Assembly: GCA_029558715.1 (NCBI GenBank)
Contig: JAKQEA010000091.1
Location: forward strand, 1 to 42,007
DNA: 42,007 bases
Reading direction: 5' to 3'
Origin: Bacteroidota bacterium
Lineage (GTDB): Bacteria > Bacteroidota > Bacteroidia > Chitinophagales > Chitinophagaceae
Under the pieces are notes generated by a model. The model made no database searches, was not told where the DNA came from, and worked only from the letters and a program-made list of their open reading frames with translations. A program made the position numbers and the translations under genes. Shown one piece after another: positions 38,330-42,007 of the stretch (position 1 is its first letter; the number at the start of each line of letters is the position of its first letter).

Positions 38330-39160
38330 TTAAATTGTTTTGACAAACCGGTTATAAATCTCCGTCGTCTGTTGATTGGAGTATGCTTTTTGACGAAATT
38401 GTTTTACCCACCTGATGCCGCTGATGGCATTGGTAAGAAATACTTCTTCAGCCATTTCAATGTCTTCATCAGTAACTGCCAGTTCTTTCACATCATAGCC
38501 GGCTTCTTTCAATGCTGCAAGTAGATGGCGCCTCATGACACCATTCACACATCCCTCACTCAAACCCGGAGTAGTAATTACGCCGTCTTTGATACAAAAA
38601 ATATTGGCGATCGTGGAATCAGCAATACGGCCGGCAAAATTCAATACAAAACAATCATTAAGCTTATTCTCTTTTGCAAACCTGGCTGCCATGGCGTAAG
38701 GAAGATAATTAGCAGATTTCAGGTTGGAAAAAATATCACAACTCTTGCGGGCATCGGGAAAAATATCAACCACCAATCCATTTTCATTTATCCTGTTTTG
38801 CGACTCATTTAATGGCCAGCACTCTACAAGATAAGAGGCCATAGTATCCCCGTCATTCAAACCACCATTGCCCCTGAATACGGATAGCCTTACCCTTGCC
38901 AGCGAGGAGCAGTTATTCTTTTCACACAAGTGTATGATCCCTTTGACGAGGTTATCCCTGGTAAACAACCCGGGTAATTCAAATTTCAGCAATTGTAATC
39001 CTGAAAACAGCCTTTCAAAATGATACTCACCAAGCAGGGTCTTACCATTCTTTATTTTGATCGTTTCAAATAACCCATCACCATAGCGATACCCCCTGTT
39101 GGAAGACAGGAATACCGGTTCATCAGCCTTAACCATTTTTCCATTCAAGCTTATATACAT
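38330..39160 (-). CDS. class IV PLP aminotransferase (aminodeoxychorismate lyase or branched-chain/D-amino-acid type)
   Basis: This is a 276-residue fold-type IV PLP enzyme. Motifs in order: YISLNGKMVKADEPV, RGYRYGDGLFETIKI (early Arg/Tyr and Glu), the PLP lysine in LKSANYLPYAMAARFA, and the phosphate-binding region DSTIANIFCIKDGVITTP with GCVNGVMRRHLL. The length is closer to PabC (folate) or D-amino-acid transaminase than to branched-chain aminotransferases (about 340). I use the ATG at 39160, because the longer frame to 39211 translates the upstream terminator hairpin. It is followed by the photolyase gene after 23 bases. Class is sure, substrate open. Confidence 0.85.
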   Translation of the reverse strand: MYISLNGKMVKADEPVFLSSNRGYRYGDGLFETIKIKNGKTLLGEYHFERLFSGLQLLKFELPGLFTRDNLVKGIIHLCEKNNCSSLARVRLSVFRGNGGLNDGDTMASYLVECWPLNESQNRINENGLVVDIFPDARKSCDIFSNLKSANYLPYAMAARFAKENKLNDCFVLNFAGRIADSTIANIFCIKDGVITTPGLSEGCVNGVMRRHLLAALKEAGYDVKELAVTDEDIEMAEEVFLTNAISGIRWVKQFRQKAYSNQQTTEIYNRFVKTI

Positions 39161-39173
39161 AGCTGCCAAGGTA

Positions 39174-39208
39174 AAATAAAAAAAGCCATCTGCCTGCCGG
39201 CGGATGGC
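39174..39208 (-). terminator. terminator of the response regulator at 39231
   Basis: On the minus strand GCCATCCGCC (39208-39199) pairs with GGCAGATGGC (39194-39185), with one G-T wobble, and is followed directly by a run of seven T then ATTTT. It lies between the stop of the response regulator and the ATG of the aminotransferase. The core CTGCCGGCGG resembles palindromes dispersed in some Bacteroidota genomes. Confidence 0.8.
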
Positions 39209-39230
39209 CATATTTACTTGCCATGAAAAA

Positions 39231-39905
39231 TTATGCTTGCTCTACCAGTCCTGCCTTCACTGCATACATCACCAGTCCAGCCATTGATTTGGTACCGGTT
39301 TTTGTTTTGAGCTTATCACGGATAGCTTCCACAGTACGGGGACTCAGGTCCACGATATCAGCAATTTCCTTTGTGCTTTTCTCATCACACATCAGTTTCA
39401 GGATAGTGATCTCCTTTTCAGTAAGCTGCACATCCTGCGGCATGGAAGACTCGTTGGTACGCTTGGTACGCAGGCCGCTCAGCAATGCTTTATTGGTCAG
39501 ATCATTAAAATGAAAATCATTTTCATACACTCCTTTGATGGCTTCATATATAAGCTCTGCCCCGGATTCCTTGGTTATATAGGAGTTGGCACCCATTTCC
39601 ATCATTTTAGAAATAACAGAGTGGTCATTAAGGAAAGATAACATGATCACCTTAATATCAGGATAAAGCTTCTTTATTTCAGGTAAAGCTGTCAGGCCAT
39701 CCATAATTGGCATCTGTATATCCAATAACACCACATCCGGCTGAATATGACGGAGCAGGTTCAGCAGTTGCATTCCATTCTCTGCTTCTGCCACCATTTG
39801 TATATCCTTTCTTGCCTGCAGTGCTGTTTTGATACCAGTGCGGAACAGGGCATGATCGTCAGCAATGGCCACTTTGATTACGGAGTTAGTGTCTGGGTTT
39901 TTCAT
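39231..39905 (-). CDS. NarL/LuxR-family response regulator
   Basis: This is a 224-residue two-domain regulator. The receiver has the acidic pair in IADDHALFR, the phosphoacceptor in LLDIQMPIMDG, a Ser (not Thr) switch residue in IMLSFLNDH and the Lys in YITKESG. The LuxR helix-turn-helix (about 158-224) has LTEKEITILKLMCDE and LSPRTVEAIRDKL. It is clearly paralogous to the regulator at 41276: both share KMMEMGAN, the linker ND(D)F-FN-L-NKA-L, and the C-terminal GLVMYA. No histidine kinase is adjacent. Its own terminator at 39174-39208 makes it a single-gene unit. Confidence 0.93.
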   Translation of the reverse strand: MKNPDTNSVIKVAIADDHALFRTGIKTALQARKDIQMVAEAENGMQLLNLLRHIQPDVVLLDIQMPIMDGLTALPEIKKLYPDIKVIMLSFLNDHSVISKMMEMGANSYITKESGAELIYEAIKGVYENDFHFNDLTNKALLSGLRTKRTNESSMPQDVQLTEKEITILKLMCDEKSTKEIADIVDLSPRTVEAIRDKLKTKTGTKSMAGLVMYAVKAGLVEQA

Positions 39906-40123
39906 GATGTAGTAATTAGTAAAATAATTATTGGATTAAAGTATTTATTCAATGCTGCAAGTTGGAAAATTCCTGCAATATATACCATAGGGAAAGTACT
40001 TGATTTAAAATTTGTGGAAACTACCGCTAAGTACCAGTAGAAACGAATGTTTACGACTCACCTGTTGAAAAATTACTTCAGCAGCAGTAAATACCGAATG
40101 TTGCAAATAGGGCAGTTATGCTC

Positions 40124-40154
40124 TTGTTAACATATACCTGTGGATATACTTTTG
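40124..40154 (+). promoter_or_regulatory. promoter of the candidate ncRNA
   Basis: TTG (40124-40126), a 20-base spacer and TACTTTTG (40147-40154) match the Bacteroidota -33/-7 arrangement well; it is the best promoter match in the window. Transcription would begin about 40159-40162, at the first bases of the 13-base inverted repeat. Confidence 0.55.
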
Positions 40155-40158
40155 TCAC

Positions 40159-40292
40159 AGAAAGTTGATTGATACGGATGATCTGTTTTATCTCATCCAA
40201 TGTCCAGAACCGTCCAGAAAGTTATTTCCAAATCCCTTGAAAAACCGAACCCGATCTTCATCGGGAAACACTTCACCGACAATCAACTTTCT
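40159..40292. repeat. 13-base perfect inverted repeat enclosing 108 bases
   Basis: The arms are 40159-40171 and 40280-40292. The octamer TACTTTTG occurs at 40147-40154, four bases outside the left arm, and at 40292-40299, starting on the last base of the right arm. This could be the closing stem of a structured RNA, or the ends of a small non-autonomous mobile element with a target-site-like duplication. No second copy is in the window. Confidence 0.6.
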
Positions 40293-40424
40293 ACTTTTGA
40301 TATGGTCCCGTTTTTATAAATCCAATACCCTGCTGAAAAAACCAAAACCTGAGCACCGTTAAACCCTGTCCTTATGAAACACAACGCTTATTAATCTTTT
40401 TCTTTTCATAACAGTAACATCAAG

Positions 40425-40453
40425 CCCCGGTCCTCATAACGCCGGGGTTTTTA
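40425..40453 (+). terminator. plus-strand terminator with no protein gene before it
   Basis: CCCCGG (40425-40430) pairs with CCGGGG (40442-40447) across an 11-base loop and is followed by TTTTTATTT. The T-run is only on the plus strand, so this ends a rightward transcript. The nearest protein gene on that strand ends more than 3 kb upstream, which supports a non-coding transcript. It lies 21 bases from the convergent methyltransferase stop. Confidence 0.75.
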
Positions 40454-40473
40454 TTTACCATCCTCAACCTTAT

Positions 40474-41220
40474 TTACTGGTTTTTTCCGGCAATGAGATA
40501 TGCCCTTGGTTCTCCCGCTGTAAATTTTTTCCTACCGGGGATGCTGTACACTTCTTTTAATTGCAGTCCGGCTTGCTTCAGCATGGCTTCCATTTCATTG
40601 AGTGAGTAAATGTAATCCACACCCTTTTTAGTTTCTTCAGTTCCATCGGGAGCGATCATAATGCTTTCTACTTCCATCCTGGTTGGCTGAAAATAAAGTT
40701 TCAGTTCGGAAAGAAATTTATACTCTCCTATCTTACTCCAGCTGTTTGAAACAGGTTTGCTGAAAACAATTTCCGCAATAGACCAGCTGTTGATGAGTAA
40801 ATGACCTCCTGGTTTCAGGTGTGCCGCAATATTAGCAAGCAGTTTTATTGTATCTGCTGCATTAAAAAAGTTCAGGCTGTTGCCCATGCAGATGGCCAGG
40901 TCAAACTGGTCATCGATGACGTAACTGATAACATCATGCTGGCTTGCCGTTAATGGCAAACCGTCTTCCGCTGCTGTTGCTTTTATTTCATTAATATAAT
41001 CGCCCAGGTTATCAACAGCTGTTACCGCAATACCTTTTTTGGCCAGTGCAATGGCATGACGGCCATATCCGCACATCAGGTCGAGTACTTTACTGCCCGG
41101 TTGCAGGCCAAAATGAGGAACCATGAAATCAATTTCTTTCACAGTCAATTCACCGGGAATAAGGGTCTTCCATATTTCCTTATAATGACCATCAAAAAAA
41201 GTATCGTTGATATTGCTCAT
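40474..41220 (-). CDS. class I SAM-dependent methyltransferase
   Basis: This is a 248-residue Rossmann-fold methyltransferase. Motif I is VLDLMCGYGRHAIALAKKG (about residues 41-59), followed by the ribose-binding acidic residue in VTAVDNLGDY and motif post-II/III in FDLAICMGNSLNFF and HLKPGGHLLINSW. It resembles the methyltransferase domain 25 group, whose substrates are varied small molecules. Its gene lies between two paralogous response regulators on the same strand and is separated from the upstream one by a terminator. The substrate is unknown. Confidence 0.9.
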   Translation of the reverse strand: MSNINDTFFDGHYKEIWKTLIPGELTVKEIDFMVPHFGLQPGSKVLDLMCGYGRHAIALAKKGIAVTAVDNLGDYINEIKATAAEDGLPLTASQHDVISYVIDDQFDLAICMGNSLNFFNAADTIKLLANIAAHLKPGGHLLINSWSIAEIVFSKPVSNSWSKIGEYKFLSELKLYFQPTRMEVESIMIAPDGTEETKKGVDYIYSLNEMEAMLKQAGLQLKEVYSIPGRKKFTAGEPRAYLIAGKNQ

Positions 41221-41249
41221 CGTTGATGTAATAGAAGAGTTCTTACATT

Positions 41250-41271
41250 AAAAAACCGGGCAAGCCCGGCC
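41250..41271 (-). terminator. terminator of the response regulator at 41276
   Basis: On the minus strand GCCGGG (41270-41265) with CTTG and CCCGG forms a compact G/C hairpin (CCGGGC-TT-GCCCGG), followed by six T. It begins only 5 bases after the stop codon at 41276. Confidence 0.8.
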
Positions 41272-41275
41272 AAAA

Positions 41276-41932
41276 TCATTCTAACAATTTATTCCGGGTG
41301 GCATACATTACCAGTCCGGCAATAGTTTTGGCCCCTACTTTTTGTTTCATGTTCTGCCGGATGGTTTCAATAGTGCGGGGACTCAGAAATACTTCTTTGG
41401 AAATTTCCTCTGTTGTTTTATCATCTGCTATCAGTTTCAATATCCGCAGTTCTTTTTCAGACAGCTTGACCGGGTTGGGATAAAACTGGCGTACCGTTTT
41501 TTTATGCTGCAGTTTCAGCAGCACAGCTTTATTCACCAGCTCATTAAAATAAAAATCATCATTCATGCAGGTAAGGATGGCCTGGTAGATCTCTTCGGGG
41601 TCTGTTGTTTTAGTAAGATAAGCATTGGCACCCATTTCCATCATCTTGGTGATCATCTCCTGGTCATCATACATAGTAAGTACGATGATCTTGATGTTTT
41701 CATACTCCTTGCGGATGAGGCTGATGGCATTGATACCGTCCACATGCGGCATGCGGATATCCATTAATATCACATCCGGCTGCTTTAGCTGCAGTTTATG
41801 CATCAGGTCTTTACCATCTTCGGCTTCCCAGAGTATTTTCAGGTAATCTTTCTCTTTCAGCGCCATGCGGATTCCATCACGGAAGATCTTGTGGTCGTCG
41901 GCGATTGCTACTTTTATTTGCTGAGCGGTCAT
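41276..41932 (-). CDS. NarL/LuxR-family response regulator
   Basis: This is a 218-residue regulator. The receiver has IADDHKIFRDG, the phosphoacceptor in LMDIRMPHVDG, the switch Thr in IVLTMYDDQ and Lys in YLTKTTD. The LuxR helix-turn-helix (about 152-218) has LSEKELRILKLIADD and LSPRTIETIRQNMKQK. It is paralogous along its full length to the regulator at 39231. The ATG start lies 75 bases from the window end, so a kinase gene could lie just outside. Its terminator at 41250-41271 follows at once. Confidence 0.93.
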   Translation of the reverse strand: MTAQQIKVAIADDHKIFRDGIRMALKEKDYLKILWEAEDGKDLMHKLQLKQPDVILMDIRMPHVDGINAISLIRKEYENIKIIVLTMYDDQEMITKMMEMGANAYLTKTTDPEEIYQAILTCMNDDFYFNELVNKAVLLKLQHKKTVRQFYPNPVKLSEKELRILKLIADDKTTEEISKEVFLSPRTIETIRQNMKQKVGAKTIAGLVMYATRNKLLE

Positions 41933-42007
41933 GAGGTATTGGGTTGTTTTTTCTTACCGGGTATCGGTAGTGAGTAAAACTACGCAAATTTTAGTATTAA
42001 CCGCATT

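Larger units (their letters stand above)
40159..40453 (+). ncRNA. candidate structured non-coding RNA, about 295 nt
   Basis: A good promoter leads into AGAAAGTTGATTG (40159-40171), exactly complementary to CAATCAACTTTCT (40280-40292), which would close a multibranched domain. Inside it are GGATGA/TCATCC (40176-40181 with 40193-40198), the hairpin CCCGAT-CTTC-ATCGGG (40250-40265) and a direct repeat GTCCAGAA. A further stem is TTATGAAA/TTTCATAA (40372-40379 with 40404-40411), and a strong terminator ends it. I see none of the signatures of tmRNA, RNase P RNA or SRP RNA; 6S RNA is not excluded. The outer inverted repeat could instead be the ends of a 134-base mobile remnant. Confidence 0.4.
39906..40473. 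other. 568-base region without a protein-coding gene
   Basis: No convincing gene lies here. The longest plus-strand frame (40165-40362, TTG start, 65 codons) overlaps base-paired elements and has an unconvincing protein. The minus strand has an open stretch of about 40 codons over the same place, without a good start. What is visible is a promoter-like -7 element, a 13-base inverted repeat, three smaller hairpins and a strong plus-strand terminator, listed separately. The 5' part (39906-40120) shows nothing I can support. Confidence 0.7.

Noticed and set aside
40184-40310. Open minus-strand stretch with a protein-like ending (GNNFLDGSGHWMR)
   Set aside because: About 40 codons, preceded by a stop and without a good start. 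It may be a gene remnant but nothing supports a function.
40165-40362. A 65-codon plus-strand frame in the gene-free region
   Set aside because: TTG start, low-complexity basic tail, and it runs through paired RNA arms and hairpins. I prefer a non-coding reading.

Overview
The window looks like chromosome of a Bacteroidota bacterium, most likely Chitinophagaceae or a close relative. The pointers are sprA of the type IX secretion system (T9SS) next to ruvA, a canonical T9SS C-terminal sorting domain, NarL/LuxR two-component proteins, a TPR histidine kinase, menaquinone genes of the futalosine route (mqnB, mqnD), and promoters of the Bacteroidota type (TAnnTTTG at -7) instead of -35/-10 boxes. 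No rRNA, tRNA, CRISPR array, transposase or phage gene was seen. The family-level placement is inference.

Layout. 1-8168 (minus): ruvA followed by sprA, ending at a perfect bidirectional hairpin. 8248-13724: fabH, a small membrane protein, a DinB-like protein (minus), a Cys/Met-metabolism PLP enzyme, a secreted serine beta-lactamase-like hydrolase and a GNAT acetyltransferase. 13721-16404 (minus): a sensor kinase and response regulator. 16610-31449: two giant adjacent genes 11 bases apart, a 2954-residue CARDB-repeat protein and a 1987-residue RHS/YD-repeat protein ending in a T9SS sorting domain. 31522-34015 (minus): fabD, then folE and two tandem 6-pyruvoyl-tetrahydropterin-synthase paralogues. 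34184-37000: mqnB, mqnD and an unknown outer-membrane-like protein. 37002-39160 (minus): photolyase and a class IV aminotransferase. 39231-41932 (minus): two paralogous NarL-type response regulators around a methyltransferase, with a 568-base gene-free stretch that looks like a structured non-coding RNA gene on the plus strand.

How the parts fit. SprA is the outer-membrane channel of the T9SS, and the RHS giant carries the signal for that route, so the window holds both a transporter and a likely cargo. The CARDB giant has a Sec signal but no sorting domain I can recognise. It sits directly before the RHS gene and may be its partner. The sensor kinase pair is divergent from these giants, and a perfect 8-5-8 palindrome lies 23 bases upstream of the CARDB start codon, so it is a plausible regulator. 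The rest is mostly ordinary metabolism: fatty acid initiation (fabH, fabD), pterins (folE, PTPS), menaquinone (mqnB, mqnD) and DNA repair (ruvA, photolyase).

Most worth a second look: the CARDB-RHS pair with its compositionally distinct RHS segment and altered DPxGL motif, the candidate ncRNA at 40159-40453, and a palindromic repeat inserted in frame inside the acetyltransferase.
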